Notes: a model not told the origin generated them from the letters alone. A stretch of DNA of 35,551 nucleotides from an uncultured Ruminococcus sp. (GCA_945867875.1 CAMBJF010000002.1:1-35551); one strand, 5' to 3'; shown: positions 10,476 to 20,973, counted from the stretch's first letter. Made by a program: numbers and translations.

Positions 10476-11089
10476 TATGGTTCTTCCTTTCTGTTTCGGT
10501 AAAGCTCTGTTACCCTGCGTATCTTTTCCCTGTCCTTAACGCCGTCGGTCTCTACCGAGCCTGACAGGTCAACATTGGGGCAGATCTCAAGAGCCTTTGA
10601 TATATTGTGCTCGCCTATCCCTCCTGCGAGAAAATAGGGGAGAGAGATGTGTGCATTTTTTATGATGTCCCAGTCAGCTGTGATGCCCGTGCCGCCTACA
10701 GCCCCTTTAACGAAGCTGTCAAGGAGGAGCATATCACAGCCAAGCTCCTCTCCACGGTATATGTCCTCCGCACTTTGCACCCTGACCGCTTTCCATACCT
10801 CACATATGCCGTCAAGGGAGCGGATATATGCCCTGTCCTCGTCGCCGTGGAGCTGTATCACGTCAAGGGAAAGCAGTTCGGCAATTCGCTTGACATTATC
10901 CGCAGGCTCATTTACGAACACGCCCACCTTTTTTATGCGGATGTCGGTGAGGTCTGAGAGCTGCTTTGCGGTGTCAATATCCACCGTCCGCCTGAAGCCC
11001 TGAGTGAGTATCATTCCCATATAATCGGGGAGAAACTCGTTTATTATCCGCACATCGTCGGTGCGTCTCATTCCGCAGAGCTTTATCAT
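10475..11089 (-). CDS. trpF: Phosphoribosylanthranilate isomerase
   Basis: [13 protein letters not shown]-terminus, VQLHGDE-like [13 protein letters not shown] core. Start set at 11089 (ATGA overlap with the trpC stop, SD-like ggcaggag) rather than the ORF-track 11116. Confidence 0.92.
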   Translation of the reverse strand: MIKLCGMRRTDDVRIINEFLPDYMGMILTQGFRRTVDIDTAKQLSDLTDIRIKKVGVFVNEPADNVKRIAELLSLDVIQLHGDEDRAYIRSLDGICEVWKAVRVQSAEDIYRGEELGCDMLLLDSFVKGAVGGTGITADWDIIKNAHISLPYFLAGGIGEHNISKALEICPNVDLSGSVETDGVKDREKIRRVTELYRNRKEEP

Positions 11090-11871
11090 ACTCCTGCCCT
11101 CAGTGACTTCATACATTCGGAAATGCCGCCAAGACCGCTTCTCATAAGCGTTTCACCGATGAGCACGCCGTCAGCGCCGCTTTTTACTGCATATTTCATA
11201 TCATCATTGTTCTTTATGCCGCTTTCGCAGACAAGAAGTGTGCCCTCGGGGATAAGCTTTGCGAGACGCTCGGTGTTCCCGATGTCAACGTTAAATGTCT
11301 TAAGGTCACGGTTGTTCACGCCGATGATGTCGCAGCCCATATTCACAAGGCGGTTTACCTCCTCCTCGGTGTGAGCTTCGCAGAGAACATCAAGACCGAG
11401 ATTGTGTGCAAGCTCATAAAGGGGCTTGAACTCGTCATCTGTGAGAATTGCGGCGATGAGAAGTATTGCGTCCGCACCAATTGCCTTGGCTTCATATATC
11501 TGATAGGGGTCAAATATGAAATCCTTTCTCAGAACGGGGATATTCACATTTTTCCGTATTTCCGCCAGATATTCCGATGAGCCCTGAAAATAATGCTCCT
11601 CGGTGAGGCAGGATATGGCTCTTGCTCCTGCCTTTTCGTATTCGCAGGCAATTTTAACGGGGTCAAAATCGGGCTGTATCAGTCCCTTTGAGGGAGATGC
11701 CTTTTTCACCTCCGCAATTACCGAAAGCCCCTCTGCGGCAATGGCGTTTTTGAAGCTGTGAACGGGGAAATTTGCTGCCGCTGCACGCTTTTTCATCTCG
11801 TTGGGAGATGTTTTCGCCATTTCCCTTTCAAGCTGGATTCTCCTCTTTGCGGTTATATCATCAAGAATCAT
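11086..11871 (-). CDS. trpC: Indole-3-glycerol-phosphate synthase
   Basis: 261-aa ORF; VIAEVKKASPSKGLI, LRKDFIFDPYQIYEA, IGVNNRDLKTF, CESGI. Confidence 0.97.
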   Translation of the reverse strand: MILDDITAKRRIQLEREMAKTSPNEMKKRAAAANFPVHSFKNAIAAEGLSVIAEVKKASPSKGLIQPDFDPVKIACEYEKAGARAISCLTEEHYFQGSSEYLAEIRKNVNIPVLRKDFIFDPYQIYEAKAIGADAILLIAAILTDDEFKPLYELAHNLGLDVLCEAHTEEEVNRLVNMGCDIIGVNNRDLKTFNVDIGNTERLAKLIPEGTLLVCESGIKNNDDMKYAVKSGADGVLIGETLMRSGLGGISECMKSLRAGV

Positions 11872-13508
11872 TACTGCACCTCGTTGGTAAATGCCTTCAT
11901 CTCTTCAAACTTGTTCAGAGCCTTGCCGCTGTCTATCATATCGGCGGCGATTTTTATGCCGTCGGCTACGGTTTTTGCACCGCCTGCGCAGTAAATTGCA
12001 CAGCCTGCATTCATAAGAACGGTGTTTCTCTTAGCGCCCTGCTCCTTGCCCGAAAGGATATCAAGTGTTATTTGGGCATTCTCGGCAGGAGTGCCACCCT
12101 TAAGGTCATCGTGTGTGCAGTATTCAAAGCCGTAGTCGTTAGGGTCAAGGTCATATTTGCTTATTGTGCCGTCCTTTACCTCACAAACGTGGGTGATGCC
12201 TGTCATTGTTATCTCGTCAAGTCCGTCGCTGCCGTTTACCACCATTGCGCCCTTTATGCCAAGCTTTATGAGCACATTCGCCATAAGCTCAGCAAGCTTG
12301 TTGTCGTAAATTCCCAGAACGATGTAATCCGCAAGGGCGGGGTTTGTGAGAGGACCTAAGATGTTGAAGAATGTGCGGCAGCCGATTCCCTTTCTTACGG
12401 GAGCCACGAATCTCATTGCGCCGTGGAATACCTGTGCGAAAAGGAAGGCAATGCCTGTTTTGTCAAGGCACTTTGCGGCATTTTCGGGGGAAAGCTTGAT
12501 GTTTACTCCGAGAGCGTCAAGGCAGTCTGCTGCGCCGCTCTTGCTTGATGCGGCTCTGTTTCCGTGCTTTGCAACGTTTATCCCTGCGGCGGCTATTACA
12601 AATGAGGAGGTGGTGGAGATGTTGAAGGTACCTGCCATATCTCCGCCTGTGCCAACGATGTCGATAGCGGAGCGGAAACCGTTTATCACAGCCGCCTTGC
12701 TTCTCATACCCTTTGCAAAGCCTGTTATCTCGTCAATGGTCTCGCCCTTCATTCTCATTGCAATAAGGAATGCGGATATCTGAGCGGGTGTTGCGGCGTC
12801 GCTCATAATTATGTTCATAGCATCAAATGCTTCTTCCTCGGAAAGGTCGCCCTCGGTTGCCTTGGCGATGTACTTTTTGAGAGCTGTGCGCTTATCCATG
12901 GGGATAGGTGCAACGCCTGCACCTGTGGTCTGAACGCCTACCACCTGAGTGAGGAAGTTTGAGATTATGTTCACGCCCATTTCCGCAAGAATGGACTCGG
13001 GGTGGAACTGAACGCCGTAAATGGGGTAATCCTTGTGAGCCACAGCCATAATTTCGCCGTCCTCGGTCTCGGCTGTTATTTTAAGGCACTCAGGGAGACT
13101 TTCACGCTCGATTATAAGGGAATGATATCTTGCGGCGGTTATCTTTTCGGGGAGACCTGAGAAAATGGGGCAGGCAGTGTCAAGCTTTATGACGGAAGCC
13201 TTGCCGTGCATAGGAGCCTTTGCCCTTACCACCTTGCCGCCGAAAGCCTCGCCTATAGACTGATGACCGAGGCAGATGCCGAAAATGGGGAGCTTGCCTG
13301 CAAAATGCTTTATAGTCTCAACGGAAATTCCTGCGTCCTTGGGATAGGAGGGACCGGGGGAAATCACCAGTGCTTCGGGCTTCATTTTTTCTATCTCGTC
13401 AATGGTTATCTCGTCATTTCTGAAAACCTTGATGTCCTTGTAAAGGCTTGCCATTGCCTGATATACGTTATAGGTGAAGCTGTCGTAGTTATCTATCATT
13501 ACGATCAT
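11871..13508 (-). CDS. trpGD: Fused anthranilate synthase glutamine amidotransferase / anthranilate phosphoribosyltransferase
   Basis: 545-aa ORF; N-terminal GATase1 (IDNYDSFTYNVYQ, GICLGHQSIGEAFGG, VQFHPES) then TrpD (IVGTGGDMAGTFNISTTSSFVIAAAG, KHGNRAASSKSG). Confidence 0.95.
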   Translation of the reverse strand: MIVMIDNYDSFTYNVYQAMASLYKDIKVFRNDEITIDEIEKMKPEALVISPGPSYPKDAGISVETIKHFAGKLPIFGICLGHQSIGEAFGGKVVRAKAPMHGKASVIKLDTACPIFSGLPEKITAARYHSLIIERESLPECLKITAETEDGEIMAVAHKDYPIYGVQFHPESILAEMGVNIISNFLTQVVGVQTTGAGVAPIPMDKRTALKKYIAKATEGDLSEEEAFDAMNIIMSDAATPAQISAFLIAMRMKGETIDEITGFAKGMRSKAAVINGFRSAIDIVGTGGDMAGTFNISTTSSFVIAAAGINVAKHGNRAASSKSGAADCLDALGVNIKLSPENAAKCLDKTGIAFLFAQVFHGAMRFVAPVRKGIGCRTFFNILGPLTNPALADYIVLGIYDNKLAELMANVLIKLGIKGAMVVNGSDGLDEITMTGITHVCEVKDGTISKYDLDPNDYGFEYCTHDDLKGGTPAENAQITLDILSGKEQGAKRNTVLMNAGCAIYCAGGAKTVADGIKIAADMIDSGKALNKFEEMKAFTNEVQ

Positions 13509-13526
13509 TTTTATCAGATCCTTTCA

Positions 13527-15044
13527 TCACATCTGTGCCGCTGCCTTTATTGCGTTTATTACCGCCGCAGCCTTGCGCTTGGTCTCCTCGTACTCGTTCT
13601 CGGGAACGCTGTCATAAACGATTCCTGCGCCTGCCTGAACGTAAGCCTTGCCGTTCCTGAAAAGCACCGTTCTTATTGCGATGCAGGTGTCAATGTCGCC
13701 GTTATATGCCATATATCCAACTGTTCCGCCGTAAAGTCCACGTTTTACGTTTTCGAGGCTGTCGATTATCTCCATTGCCTTTACCTTTGGAGCACCCGAA
13801 AGTGTTCCTGCGGGGAGCACGGACATCAGCGCATCTACGGGAGTTTTGCCCTCTGCAAGCTGTCCCTCAACGTCGGACACAAGGTGCATTACCTTGGAGT
13901 AGCGCTCAACTCTCATAAAGTCCGTTACCTTTACAGTACCGGGAGCGCAGACCCTGCCAACATCGTTTCTGCCAAGGTCAACGAGCATTGTGTGCTCGGC
14001 TCTTTCCTTGGGATCGGTCCTGAGCTGCTTTTCAAACTCAATGTCCTCATCAGCGTCCTTGCCTCTGGGGTATGTTCCCGCAATGGGCTTGTTGAGGACT
14101 GTTCCGTCGGTAACGCTCACCAGCATTTCGGGCGATGCGCCTGCTATGCAGTAATCCTTGTGGTCGAAGTAGAAAAGGTAGGGGGAGGGGTTTGTGGAGC
14201 GGAGCATTCTGTAAACATCAAAGGGAGCGGGAGGATTTTCTGCTTCAAACCGCTGGGAAATAACTATCTGGCTGATGTCGCCGCCAATGATGTGCTCTCT
14301 GCACTTATTCACCATTTCGCAGAACTGCTCTTTGGTGTAGTTGGAATTTACCTTTATCTCAGCGGGAGTGAGCATTTTCGGCGCAGGCTCGGGAGTGTAT
14401 CTGCAAAGGAGCTTGCCAAGCTTTTCAGCCTTTGCTCCAAGGCTTTCATACATCTTATCGGCTGCGGTATCAAAGCTCTCGCCCGACTTTTCCGCAAGCT
14501 CTGCAATTGCCTCTTTATCCATATTGAGGATAATAACGGCTCTGTTTGAAAGGTGGTCGTAAGCCACTATCTCGTTGTAGATGAACATATTTGCGTCGGG
14601 CATATCAAGGTCATCATTGGGAATATTTGTAAGCTTCTTTTCGTAATATCTCGCCATATCGTAGCCGAAATATCCGATAAGACCGCCTGTGAGCTTGGGG
14701 AAATTGATAAACTTGGGGGACTTGTATTTTTCCATTATGTCGGAGAAAAGCTTAACGGGGTCGGAGGCATCGGCTGTTTCCTTGTGACCGTCCGCATAAA
14801 TGATGTCCGCCTGCTTGTTCTTCACACGTATCTCCGCCTTGGGGTTAAGACCGATGTAGGAATATCTGCCCCATTTGTTTGAGTTGTCCACGGACTCAAG
14901 GATAAAGCAGTTATCATAATTTTCCTTGAGGATAGCGAACATTCTTACGGGTGTGAAGCTGTCTGTCAGCAGCTCGTAAAAAAGCGGTACGGTGCCGTAG
15001 CTTTTAAGATATTCTTTTGTCTCTTCTCTTGCGGGATACATCAT
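13527..15044 (-). CDS. trpE: Anthranilate synthase component I
   Basis: Chorismate-binding signatures (GGLIGYFGYDMARYYE, PIAGTYPRGKD, LVDLGRNDVGRV, PAGTLSGAPK, QAGAGIVYDS). Start set at MMYPAREE (15044, SD-like gaaagga); the longer ORF-track version runs into the T-box leader. Confidence 0.95.
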   Translation of the reverse strand: MMYPAREETKEYLKSYGTVPLFYELLTDSFTPVRMFAILKENYDNCFILESVDNSNKWGRYSYIGLNPKAEIRVKNKQADIIYADGHKETADASDPVKLFSDIMEKYKSPKFINFPKLTGGLIGYFGYDMARYYEKKLTNIPNDDLDMPDANMFIYNEIVAYDHLSNRAVIILNMDKEAIAELAEKSGESFDTAADKMYESLGAKAEKLGKLLCRYTPEPAPKMLTPAEIKVNSNYTKEQFCEMVNKCREHIIGGDISQIVISQRFEAENPPAPFDVYRMLRSTNPSPYLFYFDHKDYCIAGASPEMLVSVTDGTVLNKPIAGTYPRGKDADEDIEFEKQLRTDPKERAEHTMLVDLGRNDVGRVCAPGTVKVTDFMRVERYSKVMHLVSDVEGQLAEGKTPVDALMSVLPAGTLSGAPKVKAMEIIDSLENVKRGLYGGTVGYMAYNGDIDTCIAIRTVLFRNGKAYVQAGAGIVYDSVPENEYEETKRKAAAVINAIKAAAQM

Positions 15045-15065
15045 AAAATTTATTCCTTTCACTAA

Positions 15066-15125
15066 TAAAAAAAGTCTGCCGTCTCCTGACAACACAACAC
15101 TGTGCATTGTCAAGGGACGACAGAC
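15066..15125 (-). terminator. T-box-controlled attenuator/terminator upstream of trpE
   Basis: Minus strand GTCTGTCGTCcCTTGACAA...TTGTCAGGAGACGGCAGAC followed by TTTTTTT. Confidence 0.85.
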
Positions 15126-15470
15126 ATTGTTTCGTTTCTGCCGTGGTGCCACCCTGATTGCGAAGCATCTTATGCAGATGCATCACCACTTTTGGGTATC
15201 CTTTTTGAAATAAAAAGCATTACCGAAAAAATCCGATAATGCTGTACTTTTAAATATAATGATCAAAGTACGCAGCATTTCGCATCAATACCCTTTCCCT
15301 TTACGCAGGAAATACGGCTCGGACTACTAATCACCCAAAAGATGAAATTCACCCTGCTCCTCACAAACCCATTCACACCTGCCGTTCATATCGGACTTCC
15401 ACCATTGTCCGACTCTCTGTGATGCCGTTACAAATGCTACTTGCTTTTGTTCATAGGATTTAAACTTGTT
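15126..15470 (-). ncRNA. T-box leader of the trp operon, Trp (UGG) specifier
   Basis: Minus strand T-box sequence AGGGTGGCACCACGG (15141-15155); stem I with AGAGAG, distal GGTGGAAG hairpin, GCATTTGT/GCAGGTGT pairing, AGTA opposite GAA-TGG specifier (TGG at 15369-15371). Outer limits approximate. Confidence 0.9.
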
Positions 15471-15483
15471 AAATTGTGATTTC

Positions 15484-15512
15484 AGTATATCACCGGAAAA
15501 TCATTTTGTCAA
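15484..15512 (-). promoter_or_regulatory. Sigma-A promoter of the trp T-box/operon (TTGACA-17-TATACT)
   Basis: 6/6 and 5/6 hexamers with a 17-bp spacer directly upstream of the T-box. Confidence 0.85.
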
Positions 15513-15577
15513 TAGCCGCAGAAATATTTTGTAAATTCTCACAAAAATCCCTATCATTTTTATAGAATATAGAAAAA

Positions 15578-15853
15578 TTATCCTGCATTGCTGTCATTAT
15601 GCTTGGGGTTGGCACTTACCAGATTTATCGCTTTGAGAATTTCGATGTCAATATCCGCTGTTTTCTGCGGGAGCATACTGTTGATGCGCTTGAAGAGCAT
15701 TCCCTCCGCAGTGTTAACATATGCGGGCTTGATGTTGTTGAGAGCGATCGCCATCATATCGTTAACACATTTTTCGCACTTGCAGCAGTCATATTCTCTC
15801 AGAAGCTCGGGAAGTCTCTGCTTGACTATCTCCTCATTTGCGTTAATAAGCAT
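15578..15853 (-). CDS. Late competence development ComFB family protein
   Basis: 91-aa ORF; CKCEKCVNDMMAIALNNIKPAYVNTAEGMLFKRI resembles the ComFB consensus (CxCxxCxxDxxAxALNxxxPxYVxT). Confidence 0.8.
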   Translation of the reverse strand: MLINANEEIVKQRLPELLREYDCCKCEKCVNDMMAIALNNIKPAYVNTAEGMLFKRINSMLPQKTADIDIEILKAINLVSANPKHNDSNAG

Positions 15854-15881
15854 AAATGCCGTCCCCTTTCAAGCTGTATGT

Positions 15882-17051
15882 TTATGCGTCAATACCCCTG
15901 TGCATTATCTCCATACACATTCTTCCGTTGTGATAAGGGCACTTCCACTCGTTCACCATAGTGAACTTGGGCATAGGCTTGCCGTTGTAATCAACTTCAG
16001 CCCACCATTCGCTGCCCTCACGCTTGTCTATCTGAACGTTCTTTATCCAGCCCCAGATATCTGCCGCAGCTTCAAGGAACTTCTTGTCGCCGCCGTGCTG
16101 ATATGCATTCACGAAGCCAACAACGGACTCAGCCTGTACCCACCACACACGCTTCTTGTCGATCTCGGTCTTGTCACGCTCGTTGTTGAGGGAGTGGTTT
16201 TCGTATGCAATATCATAGATATTGTTTGAGATGCGCAGATTGATAGCTGCCCATCTGTCGATATATGCCTTGTCGCCGAGAACGTCGCAGGCACGGTCGA
16301 TGAGCCATGTAGCCTCGATATCGTGACCGTAGGAATGGATATCGCCGATAACGTTCAGCTCTCTGTCGAAGAAAACAAGGAGCTTGTTGTTTTCGCTGTC
16401 GAAAATCTTGTTTTCGGTGATGTCAAGGAGAAATTTCAGTCTTGACTTCACTCTCTCATCTCCGCTTGCTTCAAGGAGAACTGTGTAGCCCTCGATGAGG
16501 TGGAGGACGGTGTTCATAGTCTTGTCAGCCATAAGACCGTTCTCACTGAGAGCATCATTTTCAATGAGCTGCCAGTTTCTGTCAAAAGCTTCCATATATG
16601 CAACATCATCTGTGCACTTCTTCTCAACTGTTTCAAAAAGCTCGAAAGCAAGGTCAAGAGCTTCTTTGTCCTTGCAGGCAAGGTAATAGGTGGACAGGGC
16701 ATAGATAGCGAATGCCTGATTGTAGGTGTGCTTCATACTGTCCATAACGGTGCCGTCATAGTTCATCATCCAGTAAACGCCGCCGTTTTCACGGTCAACG
16801 CACTTGTCTCTGAGAAACTCGTATGCGTGGCGGGCGTTGTCAAGGTTCTTTTCGCCGCCTACTGTGCGGTAAACGGAGGAGTAGAACCAGAGTATTCTTG
16901 AATTGAGGATAACGCCCTTGCCGCCCTTTTTGTCAAGGTTGAGGTCATTGTCCATCTGACCGTAGAATCCGCCGAATTCATCGTCTCTGAGAGCGTCCCA
17001 GAAAGGAATGATGTGGTTTAAAAGCTCATTTTTAACTTCACTTATAAGCAT
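15882..17051 (-). CDS. N-acylglucosamine 2-epimerase family protein, likely cellobiose 2-epimerase
   Basis: 389-aa ORF; IIPFWDALRDDEFGGFYG, GVILNSRILWFYSS, MKHTYNQAFAIYALSTYY, SYGHDIEATWLIDRA, RVWWVQAESVVGFVNAYQH, EWKCPYHNGRMCMEI match R. albus-type CE as remembered. Confidence 0.88.
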   Translation of the reverse strand: MLISEVKNELLNHIIPFWDALRDDEFGGFYGQMDNDLNLDKKGGKGVILNSRILWFYSSVYRTVGGEKNLDNARHAYEFLRDKCVDRENGGVYWMMNYDGTVMDSMKHTYNQAFAIYALSTYYLACKDKEALDLAFELFETVEKKCTDDVAYMEAFDRNWQLIENDALSENGLMADKTMNTVLHLIEGYTVLLEASGDERVKSRLKFLLDITENKIFDSENNKLLVFFDRELNVIGDIHSYGHDIEATWLIDRACDVLGDKAYIDRWAAINLRISNNIYDIAYENHSLNNERDKTEIDKKRVWWVQAESVVGFVNAYQHGGDKKFLEAAADIWGWIKNVQIDKREGSEWWAEVDYNGKPMPKFTMVNEWKCPYHNGRMCMEIMHRGIDA

Positions 17052-17076
17052 TGCTTTTTCCTCTTTTCAAAACATT

Positions 17077-18126
17077 TTACATTGCCGATGAGTCGTGATA
17101 TACCGATACATCAGCATATATTCCTCCGCATTCAGCCCCTTTGAGGAGCCGTCTGCTTATACTGAAACGGCTTTCTGCAACAATGCCGTTCTGTATTTTT
17201 ATGCTGTAATAGCTTTTGCTGCGGTCTGCGGCAATATTTGACATAAATGCTGAAATGTCCTCGTCAGAACCGTCAAAACATATCTCAGGTTCAGTCTTAC
17301 GGGCTTTCAGCACTCCGCTGTAAACTCTGTCGGGTATGACATTCCTGCATTCGGATAAATATACCTTTGCCGCTTCAAAAACCGCCTGTGCATTTTGCCT
17401 GTATTCATCTTTGGTATAAAAACTGTGGATCAAAACGGGAACTGCAAGCAACAGCAGAAGCGGTGAGAAAATTATCACTGCATATGCCATAGCTTTCACT
17501 GCATCACCGAAGATGATGCTTGCAGGCAGCGATGAGGTATAGCCCTTTGAGGGCTTGGTCTTATAGTCGGTGTTATATACGGGATAACCGCCCGCAGCAG
17601 CGCCGCCTGCGTAGAAGCTCACATTTTCATTTTCGGAAGTGATGTTGTCATATTGCTTTGCCAGGCTTTCAGTGCAATACAAAAGCCTTTCATCTGAGCA
17701 CCAGAAGCTTTGGACGGGCTTGCCTTTTATTACAATAACGGAGAAATAGCCATAGTCCCTTTCCGTGCTGCCGCCCATAAGACGGCGCATTGCTTTAAGG
17801 ATATCTTCCTCCGAACCGTCATAAAGAGCGTCATAGCTCCTGTAATAGCTTTCATACTCATCGGGATATGAAAGGCTGCCGCTGTAAATGCCGTCTTTTA
17901 TGACTTTGCCCTCGGCTTCGCATTTTGTCTCATAGGTGCAAAAATTTGTAAAGACAAGCTTGGCATTTGAGTTTGCAGCCGAAAGCATACCACCGATGCA
18001 GCCTGTATCATAAACAAGCTCACAGGCAAAATAAGAAGTATAATATGAGAGGAGAATGGTAAGGACGATACCAACAATGAGAAACATCACGAAATGACCC
18101 TTTCTTCTTGGGATTATCCTTGTCAT
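17077..18126 (-). CDS. Uncharacterised two-TM membrane protein with an internally duplicated domain
   Basis: 349-aa ORF; hydrophobic segments about residues 12-32 and 211-235; two similar segments (see findings). Confidence 0.8.
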   Translation of the reverse strand: MTRIIPRRKGHFVMFLIVGIVLTILLSYYTSYFACELVYDTGCIGGMLSAANSNAKLVFTNFCTYETKCEAEGKVIKDGIYSGSLSYPDEYESYYRSYDALYDGSEEDILKAMRRLMGGSTERDYGYFSVIVIKGKPVQSFWCSDERLLYCTESLAKQYDNITSENENVSFYAGGAAAGGYPVYNTDYKTKPSKGYTSSLPASIIFGDAVKAMAYAVIIFSPLLLLLAVPVLIHSFYTKDEYRQNAQAVFEAAKVYLSECRNVIPDRVYSGVLKARKTEPEICFDGSDEDISAFMSNIAADRSKSYYSIKIQNGIVAESRFSISRRLLKGAECGGIYADVSVYHDSSAM

Positions 18127-18144
18127 ACCCTCACTCCGTCTGTA

Positions 18145-20883
18145 TTACTTCAAGTCTCTTCCGCAGCAGTTCTTGTACTTCTTGCCGCTTCCGCAGGGGC
18201 AGGGATCGTTTCTGCCAACCTTCTTCACACGTCTTGGCTCGTTCTCATAGCTGCCGTCGCCCTGAGTCTCCATGGGCTCCGCAACTCTTTCTCTCTTAGG
18301 CTCATCATTGCCCTTGACCTGAATTGTGAACAGGAGACGTACAGTGTCCTCACGGATAGACTCGATCATTGCGTCGAACATCTCGAAGCCCTCGTAACGG
18401 TACTCGACAACGGGGTTCTTCTGACCGAATGCACGGAGACCGATACCTCTTCTCAGCTCTTCCATATCGTCGATATGCGCCATCCACTTAAGGTCAACTA
18501 CCTTAAGGAGGATAACTCTTTCAAGCTCTCTGAGCATATCGCTGCCAAGGTCCTTTTCACGCTTGTCATAATATGTCATTGCTCTTTCGGTGAGCATATC
18601 GATGATGTCGTCCTTTTTGAGCTTGCCAAGCTCTTCGGGGGTGTATTTGAAATCATCGGGAGTGGTGAGAAGTCCTGCGAAATGCTCCTTAAGACCTGTA
18701 AGGTTCCACTCGTCCTGAATGGTGTTGTCGATAATGTAGAGGTTAACACCGTCAGCTACCCAGTCCTTTATCATCTTCTGGATATATTCGTGGATATCCT
18801 CGCCGTTGAGAACCTTTGCTCTCTGCTCGTAGATAATGGCTCTCTGAGTGGACATAACGTCATCATAGTTGAGGACATTCTTTCTGATAGCGAAGTTTCT
18901 GCCCTCCACCTTTTTCTGAGAGGACTCAATTACCTTGGAGAGCATCTTGGACTCAATGGGCATATCCTCGTCTATGTTCATATTTGTCATCATCATCTGG
19001 AGACGCTCGCCGCCGAACAGTCTCATAAGGTCGTCCTCCAGTGAAAGGAAGAAGCAGCTTTCGCCCTCGTCTCCCTGACGGCCTGCACGTCCACGGAGCT
19101 GGTTGTCGATACGTCTGGATTCGTGGCGCTCGGTACCGAGAATGTAAAGACCGCCTGCGGCACGGACCTTGTCCGCCTGATCCTTGATAACAGCCTGATG
19201 CTTTGCATAGAGCTTCTTATATTCCTCACGGGCTGCAAGGATAGCCTCGTCATCGGTGTCGGCATAGCTTATAGCCTCGCTGATAAGCTCCTCCTCCATA
19301 CCCTCACGCTTCATATCAGCCTTTGCAAGGAACTCGGCATTACCGCCGAGAAGGATATCAGTACCACGTCCTGCCATATTGGTGGCAATGGTAACTGCAC
19401 CAAGCTGACCTGCCTGAGCAACTATCTCGGCTTCCTTAGCGTGCTGCTTTGCGTTCAGAACGTTGTGCTTGATGCCTCTCTTGGAGAGCATCTTTGAAAG
19501 TATCTCGGACTTTTCAATGGAGATAGTACCAACGAGAACGGGCTGACCCTTTTCGTGGCACTCAACTATCTTATCAATAGCAGCCTTGAACTTTGCGTTC
19601 TCGGTCTTGAAAACAACATCGGGGTGGTCTATACGCTTGATAGGACGGTTTGTGGGGATCTCGATAACGTCCAGCTTATAGATCTCTCTGAACTCGTCCT
19701 CCTCGGTCATAGCCGTACCGGTCATACCGGAGAGCTTGTGATAGAGACGGAAGAAGTTCTGGAATGTGATAGATGCAAGGGTCTTGGACTCGTGAGCTAC
19801 CTTAACGCCTTCCTTTGCCTCAATAGCCTGATGAAGTCCGTCATTGTAGCGGCGTCCCATCATAAGACGGCCTGTGAACTCGTCAACGATGACAATTTCG
19901 CCGTCATTTACAACGTAGTCGATATCCTTCTTCATAATTCCGTTGGCTTTGAGAGCCTGGTTGATGTGGTGAAGAAGAGTGGAGTTTTCGGCATCGTAGA
20001 GGTTTACAACGTTGAAATATTTCTCAGCCTTTTTTACGCCCTGACGGGTGATAGTGGCTGTCTTTGCCTTTTCGTCGATGATGTAGTCGCTGTCCTCGGC
20101 AATTTCTTCCTGATCGGTCTTTGTGTCCATTTCAGCAACAACAAAGGGCTTTAATGTCTTTGCGAATTTATCCGCAAGGGTGTACCACTCTGTGGACTTG
20201 TCTCCACGTCCCGAAATGATAAGAGGGGTTCTCGCTTCATCGATGAGGATAGAGTCCACCTCGTCCACGATGGCGAAGTTAAATTCTCTCTGAACCTTTT
20301 CGCTCTTGTAGATGACCATATTGTCACGGAGGTAGTCGAAGCCGAACTCGTTGTTTGTACCGTATGTGATATCGCAGTTGTATGCTTCACGGCGCTCGTC
20401 GTTGCTAAGGTCGTGGAGGATACAGCCGATAGTAAGTCCTAAGTATCTGTACACCTTACCCATTTCCTCGGACTGGGATTTTGCAAGGTAGTCATTAACC
20501 GTTACGACGTGAACGCCCTTGCCGTCCAGAGCGTTGAGGTATGATGCACAGCAGGCAACGAGGGTTTTACCCTCACCTGTTCTCATCTCGGCGATTCTGC
20601 CCTGATGAAGAACTATGGCACCGATTATCTGCACGGGATAGGGCTTCTTGCCGAGAACACGGAATGCCGCTTCTCTGACAGTTGCAAGAGCCTCGGGAAG
20701 TATATCGTCAAGAGTCTCGCCGTTTGCAAGTCTTTCCTTGAATTCGGGGGTCTTGGCTTTCAGCTCTTTCTCGGTGAGCTTGCCGTATTCCTCGTCAAGG
20801 TCAAGCACCTTCTGCTTTATGGGGTCGATCTTTTTAAGCTCTCTTTTGCTGTAGTTTCCGAAAAGTCCGTCTAAAATACCCAT
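18145..20883 (-). CDS. secA: Preprotein translocase ATPase subunit SecA
   Basis: 912-aa [63 protein letters not shown]-terminal SEC-C motif [17 protein letters not shown]. Confidence 0.98.
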   Translation of the reverse strand: MGILDGLFGNYSKRELKKIDPIKQKVLDLDEEYGKLTEKELKAKTPEFKERLANGETLDDILPEALATVREAAFRVLGKKPYPVQIIGAIVLHQGRIAEMRTGEGKTLVACCASYLNALDGKGVHVVTVNDYLAKSQSEEMGKVYRYLGLTIGCILHDLSNDERREAYNCDITYGTNNEFGFDYLRDNMVIYKSEKVQREFNFAIVDEVDSILIDEARTPLIISGRGDKSTEWYTLADKFAKTLKPFVVAEMDTKTDQEEIAEDSDYIIDEKAKTATITRQGVKKAEKYFNVVNLYDAENSTLLHHINQALKANGIMKKDIDYVVNDGEIVIVDEFTGRLMMGRRYNDGLHQAIEAKEGVKVAHESKTLASITFQNFFRLYHKLSGMTGTAMTEEDEFREIYKLDVIEIPTNRPIKRIDHPDVVFKTENAKFKAAIDKIVECHEKGQPVLVGTISIEKSEILSKMLSKRGIKHNVLNAKQHAKEAEIVAQAGQLGAVTIATNMAGRGTDILLGGNAEFLAKADMKREGMEEELISEAISYADTDDEAILAAREEYKKLYAKHQAVIKDQADKVRAAGGLYILGTERHESRRIDNQLRGRAGRQGDEGESCFFLSLEDDLMRLFGGERLQMMMTNMNIDEDMPIESKMLSKVIESSQKKVEGRNFAIRKNVLNYDDVMSTQRAIIYEQRAKVLNGEDIHEYIQKMIKDWVADGVNLYIIDNTIQDEWNLTGLKEHFAGLLTTPDDFKYTPEELGKLKKDDIIDMLTERAMTYYDKREKDLGSDMLRELERVILLKVVDLKWMAHIDDMEELRRGIGLRAFGQKNPVVEYRYEGFEMFDAMIESIREDTVRLLFTIQVKGNDEPKRERVAEPMETQGDGSYENEPRRVKKVGRNDPCPCGSGKKYKNCCGRDLK

Positions 20884-20973
20884 TCTTTTTATTCCACCTT
20901 AATAAATGTATGTGTTTTAATGTAATGCGTAAAAGTGATAATGCATAAATACGCACAACTATGCTTATATTCT

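Noticed and set aside
13206-14549. 447-aa plus-strand ORF opposite trpGD/trpE
   Set aside because: Shadow ORF of strongly supported trp genes; Cys/His/Leu-rich translation with no recognisable domain.
15045-15152. N-terminal extension of trpE in the ORF track
   Set aside because: It translates the T-box terminator region; an SD and ATG at 15044 give a normal TrpE start.
18094-19044. 316-aa plus-strand ORF opposite secA
   Set aside because: Shadow ORF caused by codon bias in secA; no independent coding evidence.
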